Origin: an uncultured Pelagibacteraceae bacterium
GTDB lineage: Bacteria > Pseudomonadota > Alphaproteobacteria > Pelagibacterales > Pelagibacteraceae
Assembly: GCA_902558705.1 (NCBI GenBank)
Contig: CACEEW010000001.1
Location: forward strand, 62,001-126,000
Length of the DNA: 64,000 nucleotides
Reading direction: 5' to 3'
The position numbers and the translations under genes were made by a program. The notes under the pieces are model-generated. The model made no database searches. It was not told the origin of the DNA and was given only the letters and a program-made list of their open reading frames with translations. Shown here piece after piece: positions 63,859 through 64,000 of the stretch. Each line of letters starts with the position of its first letter. The first letter of the stretch is position 1.

Positions 63859-64000
63859 ATGAAACCAGGTACAAAAAATTCATACAATTCATTAACAGAC
63901 ATAAAGATTAATAATAAAGACTTTAAAATTTTTTCTTTATCTAAAGCTGAAACTAATGGCCTAGATGGTATATCAAAGCTACCTAAATCCCTTAAGGTAT
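63859..64000 (+). CDS. acnA: Aconitate hydratase A, N-terminus (runs off the right edge)
   Basis: The frame starting at ATG 63859 stays open to the window end. Its 47 residues include KIFSLSKAETNGLDGISKLP then KSLKV, which resembles the N-terminus of AcnA/IRP-type aconitase (SLPALAK..GDISRLPFSLKVL in others). Aconitase isomerises citrate to isocitrate in the TCA cycle. Only the first turn of the protein is visible, so the call depends on this short match. Confidence 0.75.
   Translation, partial: MKPGTKNSYNSLTDIKINNKDFKIFSLSKAETNGLDGISKLPKSLKV

Overview
The window is very AT-rich, densely packed chromosomal DNA from an alphaproteobacterium and looks like SAR11 (Pelagibacterales). The support is: a circularly permuted, two-piece tmRNA gene; ThyX instead of ThyA; intergenic gaps that are mostly zero or overlapping; an abundance of periplasmic binding-protein transporters, including two complete branched-chain-type ABC systems and one polyamine-type system; and hflK-hflC-DUF2065-Do-protease and mreBCD-mrdA-rodA blocks of alphaproteobacterial type. 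No tRNA, rRNA, CRISPR array, insertion sequence, integrase or phage gene was seen. No gene-free stretch exceeds 300 bases; the longest (47316-47554) is about 240 bases and holds one terminator-like hairpin.

Layout. 1-3650: the 3' end of ppdK, two minus-strand genes (a quinoprotein sugar dehydrogenase-like beta-propeller and an FkbM methyltransferase), then the permuted tmRNA. 3688-7018: thyX and a three-gene module of SxtJ-like membrane protein, a 49-residue DUF5989 protein and a NodU-type carbamoyltransferase. 7015-12385: mrp, divergent hflKC, DUF2065, a Do-type protease and miaA. 12439-17457: ilvB-ilvH-ilvC and leuA. 17460-23238: the rod-shape and elongation operon. 23288-28195: a tight amino-acid/hydroxy-acid operon (DadA-like oxidase, DMT transporter, hydroxyacid dehydrogenase, HDAC-like hydrolase, msrB), with convergent grxC and a DUF2805 gene. 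28314-42355: a LysE exporter, a first HAAT transporter with an uncharacterised secreted protein in its operon, azlCD, glutarate hydroxylase glaH, a proC-like reductase, and a second HAAT transporter with a converging binding-protein gene. 42431-47315: a minus-strand operon of luciferase-type monooxygenase, 'amino acid synthesis' family protein, alpha/beta hydrolase, aldehyde dehydrogenase and DMT transporter. 47555-49045: a TPR/2OG-oxygenase fusion. 49185-51101: eutA-doeA, a partial ectoine-degradation pair. 51158-55645: a potABCD transporter. 55658-64000: FadN-like beta-oxidation enzyme, cyclophilin, secreted zincin, ureohydrolase, aldehyde dehydrogenase, argE, csaA, a LysE exporter and the start of acnA.

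Together the accessory genes describe a cell that scavenges small nitrogenous solutes (amino acids, polyamines, ectoine, possibly N-heterocycles) through high-affinity transporters and feeds the carbon into aldehyde, CoA and TCA metabolism. The best candidates for undescribed biology are the 42431-47315 catabolic operon, the sxtJ/DUF5989/carbamoyltransferase module, the secreted four-cysteine protein inside the first HAAT operon, and several promoters placed so close to start codons that leaderless or nearly leaderless mRNAs are predicted.

All assignments rest on reading the sequence and on remembered family motifs; no database search was possible.
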